A stretch of 64,000 nt of DNA from the NCBI RefSeq assembly GCF_014287815.1, contig NZ_JACOOQ010000017.1:1-64000 (forward strand). The letters run 5' to 3'. Made by a program: the position numbers and the translations under genes. The notes under the pieces were generated by a model. It ran no database searches. It was given only the letters and a program-made list of their open reading frames with translations, and had not been told where the DNA came from. Within the stretch, counting starts at the first letter, position 1, and every line of letters begins with the position of its first letter. Of the stretch, positions 35,686 to 44,725 are shown in pieces. Source of the stretch: Clostridium lentum (GTDB lineage: Bacteria > Bacillota > Clostridia > Clostridiales > Clostridiaceae).

Positions 35686-37056
35686 TTAAATAGTTACAGT
35701 ATCTTTACTATTACTTAACTCATGTTTTCTTCTGTCTTCTTCTGCTTTTACTTCTGCTTTACTAGCAGCAATTACAAATGGTGCATACATCAATACACTA
35801 ACAGCAAGAGAAACAAATCCCATTATTAATGCTAATATATTTCCACCTGTGCCTAAGAATGGTGCTAATGGTCCTGGTGTTGTCCAAGGTACTTGGAAAG
35901 CAATTGGTGGTATGATTTTAAATACAGCTATTGATAAATAACCAATCATTTCACCTACTAATGGCGTTAAAATAAATGGTATCATGTATATTGGGTTTAA
36001 TACTATTGGTAATCCAAAGATAACCATTTCATTTATATTGAATAATCCTGGTGCAAATGAAAGTTTAGCAATACTCTTATGTTCTTTTGCTTTACTAAAT
36101 AAGAATAGAGCAATTATTAAACCTAATGTTGCTCCTGATCCACCGTATGCTCCAAATCCATCATATAAAGCATTGAATGTTACTGGATAAGGTGCTCCCC
36201 ATGCAGTTCCATTTGCTGCAGCATATGAAAGGTTAGCATTAGTTACTTCTGAGAACATAGTATCACGTACAGCCGCAATAGTATTTGGTCCATGGATACC
36301 CATAACCCAAAGTGTTTGAGATATTAATGTTAATATTAAAACTGATCCTACATTTTGTGATAATTTAGTTAATGGTTGTTGAATTACATTGTAAATTATT
36401 TCGTTCAATCCACCTGGTGCAATTTTCTTAATAAAGAAGTTTACAAAAGTGAATGAAACTGTTGTTATTATTATAGGTACTAATAACTTAAAGGTTCTAG
36501 CTACTGCTGGTGGTACTTGCTCTGGCATTTTGATTTCTAACTTATTAGATTTTGATAAAGCTGACATTAGTTCACCAACTAATAAACCAACTATTATTGC
36601 AACAAATAGACCTTGTGGCCCAAAAAATTGAGTTGCTAAATGCTTTGCGCCTTCTACATTTACATAATCAGGATATATTATAAAATAAACAGATACTGCT
36701 GTTAATCCTGATAATAAATCATCAGATTTAAGCTGTTTAGCTAAATTTCTTGCAATCAAGAATGTTACTAATATTGCAAGAATATCTGTTGATCCTTTTA
36801 ATACTGGACTAAATATAGCTTGATATTCTGCAATATTGGGAAATATCTTTTGTAATCTTAACATCTTACAAACAAATCCATCTGGTGATAAAAATACTGA
36901 ATTAATTAATACCATTAATGATCCAGCCATTGTTAATGGGAATGTTAATATAAATGCATCTCTTACTGCACAAATATGTCTTTGTGAATTCAACTTACTT
37001 GCTAACGGCACTAGAAATCTTTCAATTTGAGATTGAAATTTTTCCATAAAACTCAT
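35686..37056 (-). CDS. celB: PTS cellobiose/oligo-beta-glucoside IIC permease
   Basis: 456 aa from ATG 37056. The frame opens six codons earlier, but the AAGAAGGG site favours this start. About ten membrane helices in two repeats; the substrate region contains GIHGPNTIAAVRDTMF and the loop NINEMVIFGLPIVLNPIYMI, the lactose/diacetylchitobiose/cellobiose family signature. It imports and phosphorylates beta-glucosides from glucanase action. Ends 25 bp before the IIA gene. Confidence 0.94.
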   Translation of the reverse strand: MSFMEKFQSQIERFLVPLASKLNSQRHICAVRDAFILTFPLTMAGSLMVLINSVFLSPDGFVCKMLRLQKIFPNIAEYQAIFSPVLKGSTDILAILVTFLIARNLAKQLKSDDLLSGLTAVSVYFIIYPDYVNVEGAKHLATQFFGPQGLFVAIIVGLLVGELMSALSKSNKLEIKMPEQVPPAVARTFKLLVPIIITTVSFTFVNFFIKKIAPGGLNEIIYNVIQQPLTKLSQNVGSVLILTLISQTLWVMGIHGPNTIAAVRDTMFSEVTNANLSYAAANGTAWGAPYPVTFNALYDGFGAYGGSGATLGLIIALFLFSKAKEHKSIAKLSFAPGLFNINEMVIFGLPIVLNPIYMIPFILTPLVGEMIGYLSIAVFKIIPPIAFQVPWTTPGPLAPFLGTGGNILALIMGFVSLAVSVLMYAPFVIAASKAEVKAEEDRRKHELSNSKDTVTI

Positions 37057-37096
37057 AATATACCCTTCTTTCATTCTTTATTAATTTTTTATTTTA

Positions 37097-37399
37097 CTAT
37101 TTAATTTTTTCTAATGTACTTATTAATATTGATTTTCCATCCATTATTCCATATAATCTCATATCGATTACGTCTACTGGTATTCTTCCACATGCTAATT
37201 TTTCCACTACTGGTTTTTGGAAACGTACTTGTGGTCCTAAAAGAACTATATCAACTTCATTAATTTTTGTTGAACATTCTGATACTGGTAATGCTTCAAT
37301 TTCTACTTCCACATTCATATCTTGAGCTGCGCTCTTCATTTTATTAACTAATAAACTTGTTGACATTCCTGCTGAACATACTAATAATATTTTTTTCAT
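37097..37399 (-). CDS. celA: PTS cellobiose IIB component
   Basis: 100 aa. Cys8 in KKILLVCSAGMSTSLLVNKM is the phospho-cysteine of the lactose/cellobiose IIB family. VLLGPQVRFQKPVV is the dimer-like family motif. It receives phosphate from IIA and passes it to sugar in IIC. 37 bp after the GH1 gene on the minus strand. Confidence 0.94.
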   Translation of the reverse strand: MKKILLVCSAGMSTSLLVNKMKSAAQDMNVEVEIEALPVSECSTKINEVDIVLLGPQVRFQKPVVEKLACGRIPVDVIDMRLYGIMDGKSILISTLEKIK

Positions 37400-37436
37400 A
37401 ATTAATCACCTCATAAATTTTTTTATTATAATATTT

Positions 37437-38876
37437 TTATAATTCTTCTCCATTAGTTTCTATTACTTTCTTATACCAATAGAAACTTTTCTTTTTAATT
37501 CTTTTTAATTCTTTGATTTCTTTTTCATCTCTATCTATATATATAAAACCATAACGTTTTTGATATCCATTTAACCAACTTAATAAATCTGTAAATGACC
37601 ATGTACAATATCCTAACAATTCAACACCATCTGTGATAGCTTCTTTACAAGCTCTAACATGATTGCTTAAATATTTTATTCTGTAATCATCATTTACAAC
37701 TTCATTTTCTTCTAATTTATCAAATTCACCTAAACCATTTTCAGTAATTAAAATAGGTAACCCATATCTACTTGTTAATCTTCTTAATCCTATTCTTAAT
37801 CCTTCAGGATCTATTGCCCAATCCCAATTTGTATATTCTAAATATTGATTTTTAATATTTTTAAATACTCCTGGTATACCACTGTCTTGTGCTGTTCCCT
37901 TTTTACCAGTGTTATTCATTCCTTCTACAGCACCTACACCATCTAATCCATTTTTTTCAATTGTTGTTGTTTGATAGTAATTTATTCCAATGAAATCAGG
38001 TTTTGCTCTTTCTAATAATTCTAAATCACCATCTTCAATCACTGGTGCTACTCCTAATTTTTCATAATACTTCATTGCAAATGCTGGATATATACCTTTA
38101 CAATAAACATCAAGCCACCAGTTATTATTTAATTCTTCTGCATTTTCTGCTGCTATAACATCCTCTGGATTACATGTATTTGCATATATTGGTGAGAATG
38201 CAAAGCTTGGACCAATCATTCCATTTGGTACATAAGCTCTAAAAGATTCAATAACTTTTGCATTAGCTAAGTTTGCAATATGATTAGCTTGTAACATTCT
38301 CTTTAAATCTTTAACTCCTGGTGGATGTAATGCTGTCATGTATCCTAAATTTATAAATACATTTTGTTCATTTAAACTTACCCAATATTTAACTTTATCA
38401 CCAAATCTCTTAAATAACGTTATACAGTAATTGTTAAAATCATTTATTATTTCTCTTGATTCCCAACCACCATATAAGTCTTGTAAATATTGCGGTAAAT
38501 CCCAATGATATAGTGTTATGATTGGTTTAATATTATTTTTTATAAGCTCGTTTATTAAATCTTCATAAAACTTTAAACCAGCTTCATTTACTTCTCCACG
38601 ACCTTTAGGATATATTCTAGTCCATGCTATTGAAAATCTATATGCCTTTAATCCCATCTCAGCCATTAAAGCTACATCTTCTTTGTACCTATTATAGTGA
38701 TCAACAGCTACATCACCGTTAGTACCTTTATATGTTTTTCCAGGTAGCTTAGTATATACATCCCAGATACTTTCTCCTTTTCCATCTTGGTTCCATGCTC
38801 CTTCTACTTGATAAGCTGCAGAGGCAGATCCCCACAAGAATCCATCACTAAATTTTTCTAACTTTTCATAAATCAT
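37437..38876 (-). CDS. GH1 6-phospho-beta-glucosidase
   Basis: 479 aa. The GH1 start GFLWGSASAAYQVEGAWNQDG (signature at 12-32), acid/base Glu170 in VSLNEQN and nucleophile Glu379 in ITENGLGEFD are intact. It hydrolyses phosphorylated disaccharides made by the neighbouring PTS to glucose and glucose-6-phosphate. The acid/base motif NEQN rather than NEP is unusual but occurs in phospho-specific branches. Start after AAGGAGAG. Confidence 0.94.
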   Translation of the reverse strand: MIYEKLEKFSDGFLWGSASAAYQVEGAWNQDGKGESIWDVYTKLPGKTYKGTNGDVAVDHYNRYKEDVALMAEMGLKAYRFSIAWTRIYPKGRGEVNEAGLKFYEDLINELIKNNIKPIITLYHWDLPQYLQDLYGGWESREIINDFNNYCITLFKRFGDKVKYWVSLNEQNVFINLGYMTALHPPGVKDLKRMLQANHIANLANAKVIESFRAYVPNGMIGPSFAFSPIYANTCNPEDVIAAENAEELNNNWWLDVYCKGIYPAFAMKYYEKLGVAPVIEDGDLELLERAKPDFIGINYYQTTTIEKNGLDGVGAVEGMNNTGKKGTAQDSGIPGVFKNIKNQYLEYTNWDWAIDPEGLRIGLRRLTSRYGLPILITENGLGEFDKLEENEVVNDDYRIKYLSNHVRACKEAITDGVELLGYCTWSFTDLLSWLNGYQKRYGFIYIDRDEKEIKELKRIKKKSFYWYKKVIETNGEEL

Positions 38877-39037
38877 TAAATCATCTCTCCTTGTTTCACT
38901 TCATGAATTTAGTATATAATACATTTTCTGGTTTGTAATCATTTTCTAAAGCAAAAAAAACATGTTCCACCTTTAAAAAATACATACAAAAATAAAACAA
39001 GGTGTTTTTTAAAAAACACTAAAAATATATAAATAAA

Positions 39038-39077
39038 AGGCACATATACACTCAAAAAATTGAGTCTATATGTGCTT
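39038..39077 (-). terminator. Terminator of the RpiR gene
   Basis: GCACATATA.ACTCAA / TTGAGT.TATATGTGC stem with T-rich tail CCTTTTATTTATA on the minus strand. A second short palindrome (GTGTTTTTTAAAAAACAC) lies at 39003-39020. Confidence 0.75.
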
Positions 39078-39079
39078 TC

Positions 39080-39811
39080 TTACTCTATACCATATTCATT
39101 ATATAGCTTTTTGCCAATCCTCTCTATCATATATAATACAGGAATTTGTGTTGTAATATCACTATAATTAACTTTAACTTGTTGCACATAATAAGGTAAA
39201 TTTAAATCTGATATTTTAGCTATAGTACAATTTTCCGTATTTGTTATACTGGCAATTGTACAGTTTTCTTTTTTAAATCTAACAATATTTTCTATAGTAG
39301 TTGATGTTTCTCCTGATACTGATAAAGCTATTATGAGACACTCACCATAACATTTAAAATTCTTAGGGAAAAATGGATCATCAATATGAAAGGTAAACTT
39401 TCCAATAGCAGAAAAATATCTAGCTGCATATTTACACAGTATTCCTGAGGATCCTATTCCTAAAAATATAATACTATTAGCCGTTTTAAGCATATTACAT
39501 AATGTATCTAATCTATTATCTAAATCACTGCCTTCAATATTTTTCAGAAAATTTATTATTTCTGATGTATCATCATTTACCTTTTTAATATTATTTTCTT
39601 CAATATACATTTTAAATTTGACTTTAAATTCTGAAAATCCTTCACAGTTCAATTTCTTGCAAAATCTCAATATTGTAGTTGTAGATACATGTGCTTCCTC
39701 TGCAAGTTCCCGTATTCTCATATATATTACTTTTTTACTGTTTTTCATAATATATTCATATAGGGATAATTCTAAGTTGTTTAAACTTTGTATCACTTCA
39801 TATCTAAACAT
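39080..39811 (-). CDS. MurR/RpiR-family sugar-phosphate regulator
   Basis: 243 aa. An N-terminal helix-turn-helix (about 25-60, IRELAEEAHVSTTTILRFCK) and a C-terminal SIS sugar-isomerase domain (about 98-225, GIGSSGILCKYAARYFSAIG; ALSVSGETSTTIE). Lies between the kinase gene and the GH1/PTS genes, so it most likely controls the beta-glucan genes in response to a sugar phosphate. ATG after GAGGTGAAGAT. Confidence 0.9.
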   Translation of the reverse strand: MFRYEVIQSLNNLELSLYEYIMKNSKKVIYMRIRELAEEAHVSTTTILRFCKKLNCEGFSEFKVKFKMYIEENNIKKVNDDTSEIINFLKNIEGSDLDNRLDTLCNMLKTANSIIFLGIGSSGILCKYAARYFSAIGKFTFHIDDPFFPKNFKCYGECLIIALSVSGETSTTIENIVRFKKENCTIASITNTENCTIAKISDLNLPYYVQQVKVNYSDITTQIPVLYMIERIGKKLYNEYGIE

Positions 39812-39873
39812 ATCTTCACCTCAAGTTAGCTTCTTCTACTCTTTTGATTTAACTTTTCATTTATTTATACTAA

Positions 39874-40764
39874 CTATTTTTTAATTGCATTTATTACTGC
39901 ACCAAGTATATTTGCATCATTATTATACTTACATCTATCTATTTTAGTTGTAATAACATCACATTCGGTATGTCTAATACACTCTTCCCTATACTTCTCT
40001 TTAATCCTATTAATAAACCATTCTTCTTCAGATATTCCTCCACCTATACAAATAACTTCTGGATTATAGAAAACTGTAATAGTTATCAACTGTACAAGTA
40101 TATAATTTATCCACTGATCCACAGTTTCTTTTGCTGTATTATCTCCTTCGAAATATTTATTACATACCTCATGTCCATATCTCACTTTAACGTTTTCATC
40201 AACTTTGTCATTATATATATTTATTAAAGCCGTCATTGATGCATAATCACCCATATTATCCATCTTTCCATTACTAAAATTTATAAATGGAAGCTTATGA
40301 AATTCACCAGCAAAAGAGTCCTTTCCATATATCACTCCATTTTCATTACAAATACATCCACCTGTTCCTGTACCTAATATTAAAAATGCCGATGATTTGC
40401 TATCTTTTGCATTTCCTATTTCAAACTCACATAACCCTGCAGCTTTAGCATCATTTATTGCTGCAACTTTTTTATTTGTTCTATTTTGTATTTCATGAAC
40501 TATATTAGTTCCATACATAATTCTTAAATTAGGTGCTGCATACGATCTAACATTAGCTTCTTCATCTATAACACCTGGAGCACTTATACCTATTACATCT
40601 ATATCCTCAATCCCTCTCATGTTATGGCATATATAATCATAAAGCTCATCTTTTGTCTCAAACTTAATAGTTTCAACTTTCCATTTCTCCATAATTTTAT
40701 ACGATTCATCTACTAAGGCATATTTAATAAAAGTTCCTCCAATATCAATTCCTATTTTTTTCAT
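39874..40764 (-). CDS. ROK-family sugar kinase (glucokinase or beta-glucoside kinase)
   Basis: 296 aa from ATG 40764, preceded by AAAGGGGGATTTGAA; the frame opens seven codons earlier. ATP motif IGIDIGGTFIKYALVD, substrate ISAPGVIDEE and ILGTGTGGCI are ROK signatures. The usual zinc motif CxCGxxGC of glucokinases is missing, and GDYASMTALINIY is like BglK-type beta-glucoside kinases. It is the first gene of the beta-glucan locus, just upstream of rpiR. Substrate could be glucose or cellobiose. Confidence 0.85.
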   Translation of the reverse strand: MKKIGIDIGGTFIKYALVDESYKIMEKWKVETIKFETKDELYDYICHNMRGIEDIDVIGISAPGVIDEEANVRSYAAPNLRIMYGTNIVHEIQNRTNKKVAAINDAKAAGLCEFEIGNAKDSKSSAFLILGTGTGGCICNENGVIYGKDSFAGEFHKLPFINFSNGKMDNMGDYASMTALINIYNDKVDENVKVRYGHEVCNKYFEGDNTAKETVDQWINYILVQLITITVFYNPEVICIGGGISEEEWFINRIKEKYREECIRHTECDVITTKIDRCKYNNDANILGAVINAIKK

Positions 40765-40882
40765 TTCAAATCCCCCTTTAACCATATTTTACAAATTATA
40801 CAATAACATATGTATTTAATAAATTAAATACTTTTTGTAAAAATATATACTTTTTTAATAATAAATCACTTATTGTTTTATA

Positions 40883-40931
40883 AAAAATGAGTTATAGTAA
40901 AATATGTTTTATTTCACTATAACTCATTTTT
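40883..40931 (-). terminator. Terminator of the PepSY-RR-HK operon
   Basis: AAAAATGAGTTATAGT / ACTATAACTCATTTTT perfect 16-bp arms with T-run; the first arm overlaps the kinase stop codon region. Confidence 0.8.
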
Positions 40932-42278
40932 TATTTTAAGAACTATTTCTGTATATATTCCTTCTTCGCTATATATTTTAATTCTTCCACCATATAAAGA
41001 AATTATTTTATCTGCAATTGAAAGTCCTAATCCAAAGGAATTATTGTTTTTTCTTGATTTATCAACCTTATAAAATCTATTTAAAATATAAGGTATTTCA
41101 TCTTTTGGTATTCCTTTACCATTATCTCTTATATTAAATAATATATTTTCATTCTTTTCAAATATATTTATATCAATAACACATTCATCTTTATCATTAT
41201 ACTTAATAGCATTATCAATAAAGATAATTAATATTTGCTTTAAATGATCCTGCTTAATTTTTAACATTAGATTTTCATCCATTATTAATTTAAATTTAGT
41301 AGTATTATTTAATATCTTATAGTGTTCTATAATTTGTAAAATTATTTGTTTAGCTTGAATTTTTTCAATTTCACTTAGATTTATTATCTCATTATCACAT
41401 CTTGATAATGTTAATAAATCTCCAACAATTTTTGTTAATCTTTCTGTTTCACTAATACATATATCTAATGATTTTTCTAAACGCTCTTTATCATTCTTTC
41501 CCCATCTTTTTATCATTCTAAGATGACCTTGCAAAGCTGTAAGAGGAGTTCTTAATTCATGAGATGCATCAGAAACAAACCTGCTTTGCTCATTAAATGC
41601 TTCTTCTACTTCATCTAACATATCATTAAATAATATATTAACTTTATCAAATTCATCATTAGTATTTGATATTTCTACTCTATATTTTATGCCATTTTCC
41701 TTTACTTCATTTATTGTATTAGATAAATTTTTTAATCTACCAACAAATCTTTTTGATAAATAAATAGCTCCAATTATACTTAATATAATTCCAATAAATA
41801 ATGATATTAATAATGTTTGAAAATAATTTTCCATTATTTCATCAAAAATCATATCTCCATGTACAATTTGAATTCTATAATCTTTATTTTCAATTTCTAT
41901 CTTTCCATCTAATACAACATATAAATCCCAATCTATATATCTAAAATTAACTTTTAGCTCCTCATTAGTACTTAACGGTATCTTATCCCAAATATCATTT
42001 TTACTTTTATATTTTATATAATTATCCTGATATATTCTTATAATTTCATCATCATCTTTTATAATATCATTTAAAGTATTATCTTTTAATTCAATATTAG
42101 ATAGTATATAACTTAACTCTTCGTATCTCTTTTCAATTTGCTCCTCTTCATATTCAATAGTGAGCATATTCATGCTTATTAGTTGTACCACTGAATAAAC
42201 ACAAATTATTGATACTATTATTATTGAAGAAATAATACTAAATTCTAAAAATATCGGTAATCTTTTTCGTTTTTTCAT
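40917..42278 (-). CDS. Sensor histidine kinase (ArlS-like)
   Basis: 453 aa. Two membrane helices (about 10-35 and 155-177) flank an extracellular sensing domain of about 115 residues. HAMP region about 175-230. HisKA has the His in FVSDASHELRTPLTALQGHL, and HATPase has IDNAIKYND, DNGKGIPKDE and SFGLGLSIADKII. The start codon overlaps the regulator stop. The operon also encodes a PepSY protein, a layout in which the PepSY domain may affect envelope signal or protease input. Confidence 0.92.
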   Translation of the reverse strand: MKKRKRLPIFLEFSIISSIIIVSIICVYSVVQLISMNMLTIEYEEEQIEKRYEELSYILSNIELKDNTLNDIIKDDDEIIRIYQDNYIKYKSKNDIWDKIPLSTNEELKVNFRYIDWDLYVVLDGKIEIENKDYRIQIVHGDMIFDEIMENYFQTLLISLFIGIILSIIGAIYLSKRFVGRLKNLSNTINEVKENGIKYRVEISNTNDEFDKVNILFNDMLDEVEEAFNEQSRFVSDASHELRTPLTALQGHLRMIKRWGKNDKERLEKSLDICISETERLTKIVGDLLTLSRCDNEIINLSEIEKIQAKQIILQIIEHYKILNNTTKFKLIMDENLMLKIKQDHLKQILIIFIDNAIKYNDKDECVIDINIFEKNENILFNIRDNGKGIPKDEIPYILNRFYKVDKSRKNNNSFGLGLSIADKIISLYGGRIKIYSEEGIYTEIVLKIKNEL

Positions 42279-42949
42279 TACTTTTCACTAATAATATAGC
42301 CAACAGCTCTCACAGTTTCTATATATGCCTCTTTATTTTTTTCATCTAATTTATTTCTTAAATAACTTACATAAACATCCACTACATTAGTTCCTGCATC
42401 ATAATCATAACCCCATACTTCATTTAATATGTTATCTCTCGTAACAACCTTTCCTTTATTGTTTAAAAGCAATATTAAAAGTTCATATTCTTTATTGGTT
42501 AAATTAATTTTTTCTTCATTTTTCATAACTGTTCTTGATTCTAATTGAATACTTAAATCTTTAAACTTTATAATATTTGATTTTACTTTTTCCGCTCTTC
42601 TAAATATAACTTGAATCCTTGCAATAAGCTCTTCTATAGCAAAAGGCTTAGCTATATAGTCATCTGCTCCAATTTGTAGTCCTGCTACCTTATCCATTAC
42701 GCTATCTTTTGCACTTAGCATTATAACTGGAATATCTTTTTCTTTCTTTAATCTTCTACAGACTTCTAAACCACTAATACCTGGTAGCATTAAATCAAGC
42801 ACTATCAAATCATAATCTTCTCTTAACGCTTTTATTAATCCTTCTTTGCCATCTTCACTTATCTCTGCCTCATAGCCTTCATATTCCAGTTCCATCTTTA
42901 CAAAATCTGATATATTAGATTCATCTTCTATTATTAGAATTTTTTTCAC
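42278..42949 (-). CDS. OmpR-family response regulator (ArlR-like)
   Basis: 223 aa. GTG start at 42949 after GAAAGAAGTGA. Receiver: acidic IIEDESN, phospho-Asp in LIVLDLMLPGISGLEVC and Lys in IAKPFAIEE. Winged-helix DNA-binding domain with VVTRDNILNEVWGYDYDAGT and RNKLDEKNKEAYIETVRAVG. Partner of the histidine kinase encoded next. Confidence 0.94.
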   Translation of the reverse strand: MKKILIIEDESNISDFVKMELEYEGYEAEISEDGKEGLIKALREDYDLIVLDLMLPGISGLEVCRRLKKEKDIPVIMLSAKDSVMDKVAGLQIGADDYIAKPFAIEELIARIQVIFRRAEKVKSNIIKFKDLSIQLESRTVMKNEEKINLTNKEYELLILLLNNKGKVVTRDNILNEVWGYDYDAGTNVVDVYVSYLRNKLDEKNKEAYIETVRAVGYIISEK

Positions 42950-42979
42950 AAAATCACTTCTTTCAAAAATTTCTGTATA

Positions 42980-43318
42980 TTAACCATTGTAATCTATATC
43001 AGTTATTGCACCATATTTAGAATTTACTTTTACTTCATATAATCTATTATTACCATCTTTTATTTTAAATTCATATTCTAAAATACCATCTTCCAAATCA
43101 ATTCTATACCCTACTATTTGTCCATTTATACTTGCTAAAGCAATTTTCTCTGCTTCACTTCTACTATAATTTATATTAGATTTTACATACCCATAAAATA
43201 TACCTGCTATTATAACTCCAATTACTCCTAATACTATCATTAGCTTAATCATAGTTTTTATTATTTTTCTTTTTTTCTCTTTAATTGTCTTTACTATAAG
43301 ATTTATTTTTTCGTTCAT
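42980..43318 (-). CDS. Membrane-anchored PepSY-domain protein
   Basis: 112 aa. One membrane helix (about 22-45, IKLMIVLGVIGVIIAGIFYG) places a C-terminal PepSY domain (about 55-112) outside the cell: SRSEAEKIALASINGQIVGY, LEDGILEYEFKIKDGN, YEVKVNSKYGAITDIDYNG. First gene of the operon with the response regulator and kinase. PepSY domains often inhibit proteases or sense cell-envelope state; the partner here is unknown. Confidence 0.87.
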   Translation of the reverse strand: MNEKINLIVKTIKEKKRKIIKTMIKLMIVLGVIGVIIAGIFYGYVKSNINYSRSEAEKIALASINGQIVGYRIDLEDGILEYEFKIKDGNNRLYEVKVNSKYGAITDIDYNG

Positions 43319-43654
43319 TTCATTTCTTCCTTTACTATTATTATTTATATATACATCTTATAAAAAAATAGTTATTAAAGAATGAATTTAATATTATAGA
43401 ATTATTAAAAATTTTTAATAATTACTCTTTTTGATTATTATCCATGCTTTGAATTTCTAAATATCCCTTTTTAACCTTAATTTAAAGAATTATCATTTTA
43501 TCTCCCAAATAAGTGCATTAGGCTTAACAACGCCTTATTTATATAATTTTATTGCATAACTAATATTATCTGTTAGTGTCACATATATTAATATCTTATT
43601 CTTTCTATAATACATTTTTTAATTTAATATAATATTTTATTAATATTGTTAAAT
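43319..43654. other. Intergenic region between the HAD gene and the PepSY operon
   Basis: 336 bases of AT-rich DNA. I see no gene that I can support; short minus-strand frames near 43480-43540 (for example one ending KPNALIWEIK) have no start. It should hold the promoter of the PepSY-RR-HK operon. Confidence 0.4.
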
Positions 43655-44308
43655 TTACTCACAACTTAAATACTCCTTTATTTCTTTTAAATTCTTAAAG
43701 CTTTTTTTACAATATCTTAATATTTCTTCATCAGCCACCTTTAAATCCTCTACATGAATTCCTTTCATTCCTCCAGAAAAAGCTGCTTTTATCCCTGCTG
43801 GTGAATCTTCTACAACAAAACAATCTTCAGGTTTAACATTAATTTCTTTTGCTGCTTTTAAAAATATATCTGGATTTGGTTTTCCTTTTTCCACATCATC
43901 ACCACATACTATTGCATCAAAGCTTTCTTTAAGCCATTTATCTTTTATCTGTTTTTCCACTCTCTCCCTTTTTGCGGATGTCCCTAAAGCTATTTTATAG
44001 TTTCTTTCTTTAAGCATTGAAAATAATTCTTTTACACCTTCTTTTAAGGGAATACCCTCATTTTCTATGATAAAAAATAGCTGCTTATCCTTTTCTTCAT
44101 ACATCTTTTCAATGGGAAGTCCATCACCAAAATTATCCAAAAATATCTTTATTACATTTTCTCTTCCTGTCCCCATTACAGTAATATATAATTCTTTAGT
44201 CATTTTATATCCATACTTTTCAAAAACTCTTTGCCAAATATCTAAATACACTTTTTCCGTATCAAAAATTACTCCATCCATATCAAATATCACTGCTTCT
44301 TTTCCCAT
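43655..44308 (-). CDS. HAD-superfamily hydrolase, beta-phosphoglucomutase-like
   Basis: 217 aa. Motif I FDMDGVIFDTE (8-18), motif II LGTSAKRERVE, motif III Lys in EKGKPNPDIFL and motif IV VVEDSPAGIKAAFSG are intact. The cap is the helical PGMB type. Possible activities are beta-phosphoglucomutase or a sugar phosphatase. It lies alone downstream of the charged-protein gene, beyond a long hairpin. Confidence 0.88.
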   Translation of the reverse strand: MGKEAVIFDMDGVIFDTEKVYLDIWQRVFEKYGYKMTKELYITVMGTGRENVIKIFLDNFGDGLPIEKMYEEKDKQLFFIIENEGIPLKEGVKELFSMLKERNYKIALGTSAKRERVEKQIKDKWLKESFDAIVCGDDVEKGKPNPDIFLKAAKEINVKPEDCFVVEDSPAGIKAAFSGGMKGIHVEDLKVADEEILRYCKKSFKNLKEIKEYLSCE

Positions 44309-44402
44309 AAAATCACTCCATCATATTATATTTTTTCTTTAACTCTAAAATTCTCTTCACGCTTTTATTTATGTGCTATTCACTTATATCACCATAATAT
44401 TA

Positions 44403-44467
44403 TAATCTACCTAAATATAAGAAAGCTATATCAATATGATATAGCTTTCTTATATTTAGGTAGATTA
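44403..44467. repeat. Perfect 31-bp inverted repeat with 3-nt loop
   Basis: Arms 44403-44433 and 44437-44467 are exact complements around the loop ATA. The arm near the gene contains the TAA stop of the charged-protein gene. No T-run follows on the minus side (TATAATATTATGG). Length and perfection exceed a usual terminator in this window. It may be a terminator, an RNA-stabilising stem or a small mobile repeat. Confidence 0.9.
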
Positions 44468-44722
44468 ATCAAATATTTTATTTTCTTTTTTAGCAAACTT
44501 TTCTTCCTTTTTTATATCATGTTCAATATCTTTTGCTAATTTTTTAGCTTCTTTTTCATGAATCTTTTCTTCATGCTTTTTAAGCCTTTCTTCTTCCTTC
44601 ATTTGATGTTTTATTTCATGAGCAAATTTCTTTTCTTCATGTCTTTCATGTCTTTCTTCTTTATGTTCTTCATGATGAATTTTCATTTCATTAACTTTTT
44701 CTTTAAAAGTCATAAAATCCAC
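44465..44722 (-). CDS. Highly charged Lys/Glu/His-rich small protein
   Basis: 85 aa, not recognised. After MDFMTFKEKV nearly every residue is K, E, H or R: IHHEEHKEERHERHEEKK, HQMKEEERLKKHEEKIHEKE and LAKDIEHDIKKEEKF. It should be one long charged helix or coiled coil; eleven or so His could bind metals. Good ribosome site AAGGAG. Starts 4 bp after tpx stop, so it is translated with thiol peroxidase. Ends in the 31-bp hairpin. Confidence 0.7.
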   Translation of the reverse strand: MDFMTFKEKVNEMKIHHEEHKEERHERHEEKKFAHEIKHQMKEEERLKKHEEKIHEKEAKKLAKDIEHDIKKEEKFAKKENKIFD

Positions 44723-44725
44723 TCC

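Noticed and set aside
43480..43545. Short frame ending KPNALIWEIK
   Set aside because: A few plausible residues only, bounded by a stop and without a start; could be a fossil but I cannot name the parent gene.
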